NCBI GenBank assembly: GCA_009739215.1
Contig: VSJF01000006.1
Location: 1,550,001-1,614,000 of the forward strand
Length of the DNA stretch: 64,000 nt
Direction of reading: 5' to 3'
Source: Floccularia luteovirens
Taxonomy: Eukaryota > Basidiomycota > Agaricomycetes > Agaricales > Squamanitaceae
This document shows, piece after piece, positions 9,516 through 20,639 of the stretch. Position numbers and translations under genes: made by a program. Within the stretch, counting starts at the first letter, position 1. Every line of letters starts with the position of its first letter. Below the pieces are notes generated by a model. The model was not told where the DNA came from. It ran no database searches and saw nothing but the letters and a program-made list of their open reading frames with translations.

Positions 9516-9816
9516 TGTTGCAACAGCACGATCACATGATGGATTACAAAATTCGTCAGGTGATGAATCAGATAATATATCACATGATATGTTACATGAC
9601 TACACTCACATATGCCCTATGCCCTATGCATGGACCCTTATATGTAAATATGTACATATAGCTAGAACTGTATATAAGGACACTCTTATGCAGAATAGAT
9701 CCCTTGTCCTATTCTATAGGTAGTAGTAGTAACACTAACTATAAGGTGTGAACCAAGTAAGCACAAGGTAAGGCTTGAGTCTCTCCACTATGTCATACAC
9801 ACATGGCTGCTCAACA
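9516..9816 (+). mobile_element. Solo LTR-C, copy 1
   Basis: A 301-bp LTR has ends TGTTGCAACAGC...GCTGCTCAACA and a perfect 5-bp duplication TTCTG (9511-9515 and 9817-9821). A TATA-like TATATAAGGA lies at 9671-9680, about 145 bp before the end. It is homologous along its length to the copy at 13900-14217. Confidence 0.93.
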
Positions 9817-9891
9817 TTCTGTTTTTGTTAACATTTTAACTGAGTTATGGCTGTTTGTGTTAAAGTACAATGTCACACTCTCATCACCAGG

Positions 9892-10496
9892 TGTTATGAC
9901 CTTATCCGGATACATGCTATCTCCCTGGACTTTAGAATGCATGCGCAATGCATTCCCGCCTCGTTTATCAGTTTCCCATACACGTTCTGTATATGACTTG
10001 CATTTTACTTCTATTAACTCATAGTGACTTGTGTAAGCTTCTAAATGACTTGTAGATACTTCTGTATGACTCCACGCTGACTCATAGCTTACTGAGCAAG
10101 CACGCAATAGTTTATTATTAGAAGTAGTGTACTTGTATTTAAGTAGCACAGAACTATAGTCAAGCCTCAGCTTGATCTTAGTTTCGAGTACCTCCTAATA
10201 CGAGCGATTACTCTGTTACCTTAGTGACAACTAAGTGACTCTCCCTCCCTTGTCTAGAATAGCAAGATCATTGTAAATAACGGCATGGACGACATCATAC
10301 AGCCTGAAACGCCTGGCTGTCCCTACCTCTGTAATTGACCTCAGAGAGACTCCGACAGGTGGTTTGTAACCTGTGTGGTAGTGTAACCTACCATTGCGCT
10401 AGGGAAATCTGACTAGCAAACCCCAACCATTCCCTAACCCGGACACACCTATGACAAGACCAGTAAATGACAATGCCTAAACCCCAAACGGTAACA
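9892..10496 (-). repeat. LTR-B, 5' LTR of gypsy-2
   Basis: This 605-bp LTR-B in minus orientation runs from TGTTATGACC at 9892 to GGTAACA at 10496. The immediate flanks CCAGG and GTTGT do not match. The left flank reads, on the minus strand, as a leader into gag, so this is interpreted as a 5' LTR. The right flank is copia gag sequence, meaning the gypsy-2 element inserted into the copia relic and removed its 5' end from view. Confidence 0.8.
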
Positions 10497-10511
10497 GTTG
10501 TTACAATAATC

Positions 10512-11758
10512 TTGGGATGATAAGGATGATAGCGCCATGGGTTCAATAAAGCAGAGGCTATCCCTGTAAGGGGAACCCCAAGTTCAACCTTTTGAACCCT
10601 TCGAAACCACTCAGCAATACCTCGACACCACTTCCCACTACCCTCAATACAACTTCAACATGCTTACTATCAAGGAGTTATATATTTAGATATAGTTACT
10701 AAGGTTGCCACCCATCTAAGATGGTAATCCTCCTTTGATACCTCTTCTATTTTTATTCATATATATAGCAACACCCCTGGATAGAAATCCTTAGACTTTT
10801 CTCTTTGGATTTTCTGTCCAGGTGAGTAGATAGAATATGTATACTTTATAATATAATAACTTTGGATTTCCTGTCCAGTTCAATGCACTTCCTGTTTTGC
10901 AGCCTGTTGCGACACTTTGAAACACACACTGCGCAAACTGCCCAGTTGCCCTTACAATCCCCCAATTTGATTTGTGCTGCTGCACATGATGAGTGTAACC
11001 ATTCAAGTGAATTGTGGCAATGGCTCGTTGACAGGTTTGAGGTAAAGGAACTCGGTACTATCTATGAACTCTACAAAAAGGTCAAGGACTTCAAACTTGG
11101 CAGTGGTAACCCTGAACCTAATTTCCTCCACCTCGAGGACTTGTTTGGAAGACTGTCTGAAAATGACTGTCCCATTCCGGAACTCTTGCAGGTGTTGATT
11201 GCACTATCTGTGATCCCTGAAAAATGGAGCACTGTAACAGCAAACTTGTTGCAAAACAAGGATGCCACTACATTGAAACTTACAGATATTAAAGCTGCAG
11301 TCACTCACCAGTTTACTGGTACAAACATACAGAAGGCTAACGCCTCTTGAAGTGATGGACATGCACAAAAAATGTTAAATGTAAAACACAAATCCAACAT
11401 AAACTCTTCTTACAAAGATCAGTCCAAAAAAGAAGACTCTCCAGCTGATCAGAAGAAGAAGAGGCAGCATGGTAAATGGGGTGGCAAGCCAAAAGGAGAG
11501 AAAGAAAAAGCTAAGAATGCTGAGGTAGAAGAAAGTGGTGGGTCTCACTTCCACGTCGCATTGATGGCCATGCTGGCCATCTCATTTGGTGCAAGGTTGA
11601 GCACACTAGCTCCCTTAGCACTAACATCTACTTTCTTACAGGAAAATCCCCACAAGTTCTATGCTCCGCCGATTGCTAGTACATACACTGGCATGAAAGC
11701 ATTGAAGCACCCTGAAACATATACAAGCACAAAACACTTCAGGGAACTTGTAGACTGA
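10512..11758 (+). pseudogene. copia-2 gag
   Basis: Before the solo LTR-A the frame reads SWDDKDDSAMGSIKQRL. After it, a UBN2-type Gag region follows (ELWQWLVDRF, YELYKKVKDFKLG, PEKWSTVTANLL), then a TGA at 11348 in the same frame and a Lys-rich basic segment (DQKKKRQHGKWGGKPKG). A classic CCHC knuckle is not visible; the basic stretch may replace it. The N-terminus is lost to the gypsy-2 LTR. Confidence 0.8.
10565..10956 (+). mobile_element. Solo LTR-A in copia-2 gag
   Basis: A 392-bp LTR (TGTAAGGGGAACC...TTGCCCTTACA) is flanked by perfect ATCCC duplications (10560-10564 and 10957-10961). Removal joins gag codons for SIKQRLSP and NLICAAA in frame. The terminal inverted repeat is TGTAAGG/CCTTACA. 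Confidence 0.93.
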
Positions 11759-13660
11759 GAAGGTCTACCACGTCGTCCTCAACACCTCCAAAGACATGAG
11801 GAGGTTTTGTTGAATCGTGGTGGTGGGGAACCCTCTATCTTGAGAATAGAGGAAGTACCAGAAGAGGTAAGTGAACCTCCACCAAAATGTTTTAAGTCCA
11901 AGACACCTGAGCTAATACACTACCTGGCTTGATCTGACTCAGGTAATTCTGTATCTCTTGGATCAGAGGAGGACTGGGACTACCCATGTCCCACTAATGG
12001 ATGGACTGAAATGAAGATTGATGAGGCTATTGCGGATAGTGCAGGGATAGAGTGCATCAATGCGGCTCTAGAAACTGGGTATGAGAGTGAAAGGCAAGTA
12101 CCTCCTTTGAACTGTAAAGTGACCAAGATTGATAGTGACCTACAGTGCCCTCTTCAGCTCCTAGAGTTGAACAGACTTCATAGCAGTAGTGGACTTTATT
12201 GTTCTTTGTCACATGTATCTCTTGGCCCCTCAGAGGGGATAATTAATAATCATTTTGCATCTTGTTTGAAGTATAAGGGAAAATCAAAGGATCCTAATCA
12301 TGCATCATGGATTATGGATTCAGGAGCATCAATGCACTTTACACATGAACAAACAGACTTCATTGAGTATCACACTCTGAAGAAACCAATTTCCATCCAG
12401 ACAGCTTCTGAACAAGTTGTTTATGTTGAGGGACTTGAGACTGTCATGATGAGTCATGAAGTAGTTATACCTCTCAATGGAAACAAAGAGAGAAGAATGT
12501 GTAGAACAACTCGGATCTCACCAGTCTACTATATCCCTGGATTGAGTGGCCACTTGCTCTCCATGGGACAGTTCCTGACTGAAAAGGGGAATAGCATTAG
12601 AGGAAAGGGATCCCTCATCAATATAGTTGATTCTAAAAGCAAGCCTATCTTGTCTTGTGAAACCCACATGAGAGGTGATACTATTTACTGGTGTGATGCT
12701 CAAATTGTTCGCAAACCCAGTGCTAAAGCCAGTATTGTAATGTACAAAGTTACTTATAACACTTGGCATAAGAGATTTGGACACCCATCTAAACAGGTAC
12801 TCCAGAAAGCTCCTGAGAATGTGCAAGGTTTTCCAACCTCATTAGAATTGCCTAAGGAAATCCCATTATGCCCAGATTGTCTCCGAGGAAAGCAACATAG
12901 TAAGTCTTTCCCCCTAAGCTCTTCAAGAGCTTCTGCACCATTTGAGTTAGTTCATTCTGACTTAAAGCAGTTTCCTATCACAAGTTATCACAAATATCGC
13001 TATGTGATCACTTCTCTTGATGACTTTATGTCTCATGCTTGGACAATGAATTTGTGCCATAAAGATGATTCAAAGGCAGCAATGAAACGTTTCAGTGCAT
13101 TTGTTAAAACGCAATTCAACACTGATGTAAAAAAGTGGCATTTTGATGGAGGAGGTGAATTCCAGCAGATGGAAGTGTTGCTGAAGGATATGGGAGTCAT
13201 TGTTGAGAAATCTGTTCCATATGAGCAACAGCAGAATGGTAGAGCAGAGCAGTTAAATCACACCTTAATGGACAAAGCGGAAGCTATACAACATGATGCC
13301 TGTATACCAGATAGCTGGTGGGAATTTAGCATGGAACAAGCAGTACACATCTATAATTGAACTCCTATGGCACATCTAAAATGGTGTATACCTTTTGAGG
13401 CTTTGCACAAAGTTAAACTGGAAGTAAATCATCTTAGAGTATTTGGCTGTGGAGCCTATGTCTACCTCCCTGAAGAAAAAAGGGTAAATAAACTCGCTCC
13501 TAAATCAGAGCTGATAGTATTCATTGGACACTCTGAAGGAGTAAAGGGTTATCGCTTCATGCGACTCCACAACAATACTGTCTTTGTGGCTGCCACCACA
13601 ATTTTTGATGAGCTTCTCTTTCCAAAATGTCCAGATCAGAAACAGTGAGGTATCACTGAA
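11759..13660 (+). pseudogene. copia-2 protease and integrase
   Basis: The frame from 12011 has the retropepsin motif WIMDSGASMHF (about 12310-12340). A GAG-pre-integrase zinc site follows (TWHKRFGHPS...CPDCLRGKQHSKSF, about 12760-12910), then the integrase core with HSDLKQFP, HFDGGGEF and EQQQNGRAEQLNHTL (about 12950-13270). The metal-binding D, D, E residues are present. However, the family motifs TDNGGEF and NGRAERLNRTL are altered, and both Arg positions of the latter are Gln/His here. The integrase ends at a TGA at 13358 (after HIYN), then continues in the same frame (HLRVFGCGAYVYLP) to a TGA at 13646. Confidence 0.88.
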
Positions 13661-13899
13661 ATAGGACAAGATCCCCCATCTCCTAGTCCTATACAACTCA
13701 GATGACGAGGATAGTGAAGGACAATGAATCTATACCGCTCTCTCACGAACCATCTGAACTTAATTATTCTGATAGATCAGACCAACCAAACTCTTGGGAT
13801 CCTTTGGATGATATAAGGAAAAGACCAGTACCTACATATGGACCAAGAAATCCTCCACAAAATCCAAAGGCATCTCATATTCCTTATCCTAGTAGTGAA

Positions 13900-14217
13900 T
13901 GTTGCGACAGCATGATCACATGATGGATTACATAATTCGTCAGGTGATGAGTCACACGTGATATGTCACATGATGTGTCACATGACTACACTCACATATG
14001 CCCCATGCCCTATGCCCTATGCATCATGTCATGGATCCTTACACAAATATGTACATATAGCTAGAACTGTATATAAGGACACTCTTATGTGAATAGATAC
14101 TTTGTCCTATTCTATAGGTAGTAGTAGCAGTAAGACTAACTGTAAGGTGTGAACTAAGTAAGCACAAGGTAAAGCTTGAGTCTCTCCACTATGTCACGCA
14201 CACATGGCTGCTCAACA
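13900..14217 (+). mobile_element. Solo LTR-C, copy 2, in copia-2 pol
   Basis: A 318-bp LTR (TGTTGCGACAGC...GCTGCTCAACA) is flanked by perfect GTGAA duplications (13895-13899 and 14218-14222). Removing LTR plus one repeat (323 bp) keeps the upstream frame (13702 onward) and the downstream RT frame in register. It is about 17 bp longer than copy 1, partly through an extra tandem CCCTATG-type unit near 14010. Confidence 0.93.
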
Positions 14218-14222
14218 GTGAA

Positions 14223-16017
14223 GGACTTGACAAAGCCCCAACTCCCTTCCCATCTCCTAACAGGGAACAACATCACTTACCTCCAGTGGAGAGGCCTCAT
14301 ACACCTCAACCAAGGAGTGCAGTAGATGATATTGAGTACTTGCAACGTTAAAGAGAGGGAACACCTGAAAGACAGTTTGTACCTAGACAAGAACTGCTGA
14401 GATGCTCAGAGAGACAATGAAGGATCCCTAGAAACATCATTCAAGATAATGCTTATGGAGATGATCCACTGCAACAACTGCAGAATCAGGATGATTATAC
14501 TTATTGGCAAGACAATATTGACCAGTACTTTGTGCTGGAAAATAGGCAGTGTTGGGTTCCCGTCCCAACAGTGCCACCTCAGCCTACTGACAATGAGCGC
14601 CCTGATATGAGCACTAGAGATGTGGATATAAGTCAAATGGCTTATGTGACTAAATTGGCACAGGAAAGGGGTGTAGAATTCACTGCCTATTTACTAGCGC
14701 ATCAAGTTTCACATTCTGATGATCTAGTCCCAACTCAATTTAGAGATATAATGCATCTTCCACTGGCTGCAAAAGAAGAATGGTTGATCACTTGCCGCGA
14801 AGAAATGGATGCTCTTTATAAGCATGATGTAATGTCTGGACTTGTAGACCTACCCCAAGGTTAAAGAGCAGTTAAGAACAGATGAGTGTTTGTGGTCAAG
14901 TCTGATGGCCGCAAAAAAGCATGACTAGTTGCCAAAGGTTTCTCACAGATCGAAGGACTTGACTTCGAAGAGATATTCTTGCCTGTTGTGAGATTTGAAA
15001 CAGTGCGCATCCTGTTAGCACTTGCAGCGCTCAACAATTGGGCTATTACTGGCCTGGATGTCAAGTCTGCCTTCCTGTACAGTAAACTTGAAGAAGAGAT
15101 CTATATGGTCCAACCTGAAGGCTTCGTTGTCAAAGGACAAGAAAAGAAAGTCATCCGCCTGCAACATGCTATCTATGGCTTAAAGCAAGCTACATTAGCA
15201 TGATGGAAAGGACTTGTTGAGTCTATGAAAGAACTTGGCTTTCAAAGAACTCAATCAGATGCAGGAATATTTGTCCATTGGTCAAAAGACCAATGAGATA
15301 TCATGATAGCAATTATCTATATAGATGATGCTATCTGGACCAGGTCAGATCCTAGACTTGTAACCAAGAAAAAAGAGGATTTCATGAGATGATGGGAATG
15401 TTACAATTTGGGAGATGTCAATAAATTTCTTGGCATGCACATACAGCGGACAGGTCAGTCCTACAGGATAGATCAAGTCGCTTATTTGAAGAAGGTACTT
15501 GTGCGCTTCGGCATGGAGAATGCTTGTAGAGCTGAGACTCCACTCCCAGCTGGATACAAACCAGTCCCTAATGAGGGAATTGCCACACCAGTGTTAAGAA
15601 CAGAGTTTCAACAAATTATCAGGAGCTTGCTGTACCTAATGATTGGAACTCGACCTGATATTGCTTATGTAGTAATTAGGTTAAGCACATTCACAGCAAA
15701 CCCAACACAAGACCATGTGAATCAAGCAAAACACATAATGCATTACTTGGTCAGTATGCAACACTATTCCATCTTGTACAATGGAAAAAGTGGTGAAGGG
15801 TTATTTTCGTACACTGATTCCAACTGGGCTTCTGATGAAATATTGCGTAAGTCCCACACAGGTTTCTACATGATGCTAGCATCTGGCATTGTCGCATGGC
15901 AATCTCGCAGACAGAAAACGATTGCATTAAGTTCCACTGAAGCAGAATACATGGCAGGCTCAGACTGTTGCCGCCAGTTGATGTGGATATTGAATGTGTT
16001 TTGTGAGATTGGCTTAC
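14223..16017 (+). pseudogene. copia-2 reverse transcriptase / RNase H
   Basis: The RT spans about 14740-15560: KEEWLITCREEMDAL, FVVKSDGRKKA, LVAKGFSQIEGLDFEEIF, WAITGLDVKSAFLYSKLEEE, and the catalytic YIDDAIW (about 15320). RNase H follows: YTDSNWASDE, RSHTGFY-like KSHTGFYMML, and LSSTEAEYMA (about 15810-15955). Both catalytic Asp residues of the YxDD box are intact. The frame is broken by a TAA at 14862 and TGAs at 14883, 14922, 15201, 15294 and 15390. The end of RNase H is cut off by LTR-A at 16018, so the last catalytic segment is missing. Confidence 0.9.
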
Positions 16018-16387
16018 TATAAGGGGAACCCCAAGTTCAACCTTTCGAACCCTTTGAAACCACTCAGCAATACCTCAACACCACTTCCCACTACCCTCAA
16101 CATGCTTACTATCAGGGAGTTATATATTTAGATACAGTTACTAAGGTTGCCACCCATCTAAGATGGTAACCTTCCTTCGATACCTCTTCTATTTTTATCC
16201 ACATATATAGCAACACCCCTGGACAGAAATCCTTAGACTTTTCTCTTCGGATTTCCTGTCTAGGTGAGTAGATAGAATATGTATACTTTACAATATAATA
16301 ACTTTGGATTTCCTGTCCAGTTCGACATACTTCCTGTTTCGCAGCCTGTTGTGACACTTTGAAACACACACCATGCAAACTGCCCAC
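16018..16387 (+). repeat. LTR-A copy, 3' truncated
   Basis: Homologous to 10565-10956 from its first bases (TATAAGGGGAACC, a G-to-A change of TGTAAGG) to AAACTGCCCA. It lacks the last about 12 bp including the CCTTACA end. No target duplication is found. It marks a composite junction between copia RNase H and the next repeat. Confidence 0.8.
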
Positions 16388-19040
16388 ATATACCAATGTT
16401 TATATCACAAACATCAACATTCCTCATCAGATGCTCTCTCAAGAGTATTTTGTGCAGTTTTGTTCAACATCACCACATGCTTCATCATCAGAACAGTTTG
16501 TCGCCCTTGCAGAAGACTTGTGAGTTTCTTTAATGTGTCATCAGTATAAACCACAGATTGATGAAGAAATATATGACCTGAAGCAATCCCAGTGTCTGGC
16601 ATAAGGCATACAACTGTGAATTGGAGCAGGATATTGTTTTTCAAATTATCCTACATCTGTTACCTGCTGACAATCCGCAACAGTCTGAAACCTCCTCACA
16701 TATTGGTGTAAAAGCTAACTACAACTGCTGGCATGATTTTACTGGTGGAACAGATGCAGAAAAAGAAATGGATGGCAGTTATTGTTCCCTTTATAAGGTA
16801 TGTACATGTAAACCTCTAAGCAGAGATTGAGTTGACTAGTAGCCTATAGGTGGGAGAGCCATGTATCATTGAGAGCATAGTCCAGACAATCCGTTGGCAG
16901 ATCTGGCTGGCATGTAGTGGCAATCAGGACAGCCTCCAAACTTGCTATTCACAAATGGGGGTCAAGAACAAGATTTCACAGTTTTGGATTGATCAGCTGA
17001 TTGCCAAAGCCAAGGATTTGCGCAAGCTGTGTTTATCCAATCAAGAAATACAAGATCCCAGACTCAACAACAAAACACTCAAAGGTGCACAGAGAAAACA
17101 ACTGAAATTAACACTCGAACATGAGATACAGGTTGAGTTGTGGAACTAGGTTATCAAACAACCATCAGTATCATTCAGTCAACTTGGACCTAATGATTAT
17201 AAAAATTTGCTCATTTCTGTTCTGACAATCTCTTGCTCATTTGAAACATTTTCAGCTGCACAAAATAACCTACAACCTGGTGATCACTACAACATCCTCT
17301 TGAGTACATGTAGTAAGTCAACACTCACAGTGTTACCAGTACATTAAGTTGTAACTAAGGTCAACTTTAGGTCTCAATCCACACAATGATGCTCCAGTTG
17401 AAATCCTCCACACATATCTGCTTGGAAATGATAAATATGTATGGCACCAGACAAATCAAGGCTGGGACAAGAAAAATGATGAAATATTTGCAATTTGCCT
17501 GCAATCATCTTCCATTGACAGCCTCACAATCCCTTCCTTATATGCACGGTATCTTATGCAATACAAGAATTCTCTGATAGGAAAACACTTTCGGATTCTA
17601 CAGCAACTTGGGATTTTTCATATTCACAATATCTGCTCAAATGTTGTCTTTAATCTATGGAAGGCTACTAGTGAATTGGGTGCAGTGCTATGGTTTCCTG
17701 AAATTCAGAGTATGGAGTTATATCTTGTGAGTGTTCTTTCTGATCTTTTGAGAAATTTTTTGACTCATTCTCCAAAGATAGATCTCCAGATTCTAATTGA
17801 CAATTTGTTGAATGTTTGGGCACAGGTTGATTCCCACCGCATCATTGTAAAGCTCAAACTTTATGTTCTTTCACATCTCATTGATGATATCCAGCAGTTT
17901 GGACCAGCAATCTTGTACTCAACAGAGGTCTTTGAATGCTTTAATGTAATATTTCGCATGTGTAGTGTTTTTTCAAATCATCATGCACCAAGTTACAACA
18001 TCTCCATGATGATTGCAGATATGGAGCACTTCAAACACATGGTCAGTGGAAGGTGGTGGAAATCAGATGGTGGTCAACACATCCAAGCTGGTATGGGAGT
18101 TCAAACATTCTTATCAAGGAACTCAGGATTACAGAAACGGCTGGGATGGGTGCCAGATTCATCAAAATTACAACCAGATGCCATTCAAATAAACTCTTCC
18201 ATAAAATATTTTACTGACTCAGTGGAATTAGGCACTGTCAAACTTCAATCCTGTGAAAAGCAATATCCAGCATCCTGGGAGGACATCTTTAGGGACAAGC
18301 AAATTTGTGAACCCTTTTTCCATTCCAAAAAATGGAACACTTGTAAGTACTTTGTGTCCCAGTCAAGGGATGTCTGTAAAGAAGAATCTTGGGTTTTCCT
18401 AAAGTACAAAGAGGAAACTATTGTTGGGCAGATTCAAAAGATCCTATTGCCCACAGATATGACTAAAACTGTCCCTACTGATGCATTAGTTGTGTCTCAG
18501 TTATATGACATTGATGCTACCAAGGATAGGCAACTTAACATGCCTGTCCTAACAAGATCAGCTTGTGGTCTGATTCTTATTAAACCTATGGTATGTTTTA
18601 TCTTAATTGTAGTCTTTGCTCTAATCAAACTGTGCAGGATGTTCTGTTTTCATTCAATACATAGCATGACTGTAAAACTGCACTCTGTCAGATATCCACA
18701 CAGAGTGAGTTTCAGCAACAAGAGAGATGTTAGACAGAAATACCACTCAAATCAATCATACATGCCCCACTCCATCAATACATTCTCAATATGCATGCAC
18801 TACATAATTCCCACCTTATCCAGCAGATACTTCCCTGACATCTTGTTGCACCAGAATGATATTTTCAAGTTCATGAACATGCTCAGTTTCACAAACATCT
18901 TGCTGCCAAGTTGCGCATCACAGGTCCAGCCAAAAGAGCAGATGCAAAGGCAAAGGCGCAGGAGACTTGCAAACAAACAAAGGCTGCAAAAGAAAAACAA
19001 TCATCTCATGTACGTTACAAGCTGGTGGGGGCAGTGGTAG
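16388..19040 (+). pseudogene. Transposase-like multicopy basidiomycete protein, decayed
   Basis: The gene reads through several exons. Recognisable segments are ELEQDIVFQIILHLLPADNP and SETSSHIGVKANYNC (about 16620-16730), an intron starting GTATGT at about 16798, ISQFWIDQLIAKAKDLRKLC (about 16975-17030), and NPHNDAPVEILHTYLLGN (about 17355-17410). Then one long frame 17556-18588 has NSLIGKHFRILQQLG, HLIDDIQQFGPAILYSTEVF and APSYNISMMIADMEHFKHM. An intron (GTATGT...GTGCAG, about 18589-18638) precedes a C-terminus with in-frame stops and a Lys/Ala-rich tail. I recognise this as a highly repeated Agaricomycete family usually left hypothetical; the C-terminal layout recalls CMC-type transposases. 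That functional call is inference. No terminal inverted repeats were identified. Confidence 0.6.
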
Positions 19041-19617
19041 AGTAAATGCATCTGCTGGGAGAGTTTTTTGCTTGCATAGACCTTTGTAATGCAGCTGCAG
19101 AAGTAAATGCATCTACTGGGAGAGTTTGCTGCTTGTGTAGACTCTTGTAAGGCACTGGATTTGCAAGTTTGTATTGTTTCAGGTGGTACCAGCTAAGGAT
19201 GAGGTGGCAAAACCACGATGAGTGATGCACTTCTGATAATTGAATAATACAACACTTCATAGCATTATTTGTTTGGAACCTCACCTATTCAAATCACACA
19301 TTGGACAATCTGATATCTGAGTACAATATCTATAGCCTCTCCAGTCAATATCTGATCAATATCTAAGAGACAATGGAATGATATTAATGGTTAAATAAAG
19401 AGCAAATATACCAAGGCTCTTCCAGTGATATTACAGATCATATCCTCTCAAGTCCGACCAGTAATATCCACATAAGGTTGAGCCGGATTGGCGGTGTACA
19501 CTTGGTTAGACCGTAAAGACCTGCCTGTTGTTACTCTGTGACATTACATTAAGTAGTATACTGACTAATCTATGTTCATGTGACCTGTTCCCTATTGGGC
19601 CGTTCCCCCTATTCCAA
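19041..19617. repeat. Spacer with a two-copy about 58-bp tandem repeat
   Basis: AAATGCATCTRCTGGGAGAG begins two tandem copies at about 19044 and 19104, each ending near TTGTAAKGC. The rest of the spacer (19160-19617) shows nothing recognisable. Confidence 0.6.
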
Positions 19618-20362
19618 TGGTAAAATCCTGGACTCTGTCCTCGAGCGCATAGATGAAACCCACATGAGGGAGATGACGGTATGTGCTCAATGACGAACAT
19701 TTCATAGTATTGCTGATGTATTGATTCAGGGGACACTTCCGTTCATGGCAATCGATATCCTGGACAAACTGCCTCATGAGGTTCACCATGACCTTGAATC
19801 ATTTTACTGGACACTGATCTATATAATTTTGCGACACACAAACCATGATGGTGGATTTGATGCCTCACGCAGGCTATTTGATCATATTGATGAAGAGGAC
19901 TTTCTCGCCCACAAACGTAATTGGTTTATTAAATCACCTATACAAATCGAAGGTAATAAACCTCTCACACAACTCCTTCAAGAACTCCATAATATGTTCA
20001 GCGCTCAACAGTCTGCATGGAATAAAGTTGGAACTCCAGTAACGCACGATGCGCTTCTCAAAGCTCTTAACGGTGTTTTGAAACTGGAAAATTGGCCCGA
20101 GAATGATTGCGCTTTATCATTCCCGAATACACAAGCAAAGGTGTCGCAGAGACCGATAACACGCCCAAATACCCACAGCCAAGGTTCAGGAAATGCGAAG
20201 TTGCAGGCAGATGTACCAGTCCAGTCAATGCCTACCACCGTTACATCATCATCACAGGGGCTTCGGAGGAGCGAGCGCATCAGCAAGATGAAATCTAACA
20301 AAACTTCTACTTCCTCTGGGATACGCGACAGGACGACTAAAGGAGAAGGAAATGAAGAGTAG
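19618..20362 (+). pseudogene. FunK1-type protein kinase, copy 1 (C-lobe only)
   Basis: Only the C-terminal part of a FunK1 fungal kinase is present. An exon ends ETHMREMT at 19678, a 51-bp intron covers 19679-19729 (GTATGTGCTC...TTGATTCAG), and an exon runs 19730-20362. The second exon begins GTLPFMAIDILDKLP and contains HHDLESFYWTLIYIILRHT, both characteristic FunK1 signatures. A C-terminal tail has SSSQGLRRSERISKMKSN. The N-lobe and HRD catalytic loop are missing upstream. The exon after the intron is open to its TAG stop, so it could still be transcribed, but not as a complete kinase. Confidence 0.8.
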
Positions 20363-20639
20363 ACTTGACTCAGGTTGTTATCGCATTTTAAGTTAGAACA
20401 TATCCATATTACTCTTGTTAAACACATCATATCTAGTGACCAGTTTATTAAACTTGCATCAGTCCAATTTCTCTGAGACGTAACTACTAATTAAAGTTTT
20501 TACACGGTCATTAGTGCCAACCGCACCTCAAGGTCATCAAATAAATAAAATGCTAAGGAGGCTGTGAGTAGCCCCGTATTCGTTTCTACCATTGAAATCT
20601 ATCACGAGATATGGTCTAAATTAAGGATCATCTGACCAA

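Larger units (their letters stand above)
8671..10496 (-). mobile_element. Ty3/gypsy relic (gypsy-2): 5' LTR-B plus gag
   Basis: On the minus strand a 605-bp LTR-B (10496-9892) is followed directly by a primer-binding-like leader (CCTGGTGATGAGAGTG at 9891-9876) and then a gag gene (9426-8671). A solo LTR-C (9516-9816) sits in the leader. The right flank of the LTR (GTTGT at 10497) has no partner on the immediate left, which fits a 5' LTR of a longer element rather than a solo LTR. Protease, pol and the 3' LTR are gone; gag ends in the minisatellite. Confidence 0.75.
10497..16017 (+). mobile_element. Ty1/copia retrotransposon relic (copia-2)
   Basis: A plus-strand copia element retains gag, protease, integrase, reverse transcriptase and RNase H in the copia order (integrase before RT). 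The 5' end is cut by gypsy-2 at 10496 and the 3' end by LTR-A at 16018, so its own LTRs are absent. Two solo LTRs sit inside it: LTR-A at 10565-10956 and LTR-C at 13900-14217. One reading frame can be followed almost throughout, with a single frame change near 13690. It is interrupted by TGA codons at 11348, 11756, 11930, 13358, 13646, 14883, 14922, 15201, 15294 and 15390, and a TAA at 14862. Confidence 0.92.

Noticed and set aside
10497..16017. Possible TGA recoding (stop codons read as Arg or Trp, or selenocysteine)
   Set aside because: Host genes here end normally in TGA (carrier, BCS1-like, DNM1, esterase, SYS1), and the element also has a TAA, a frameshift, integrase-motif changes and lost ends. 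Mutational decay explains it better.
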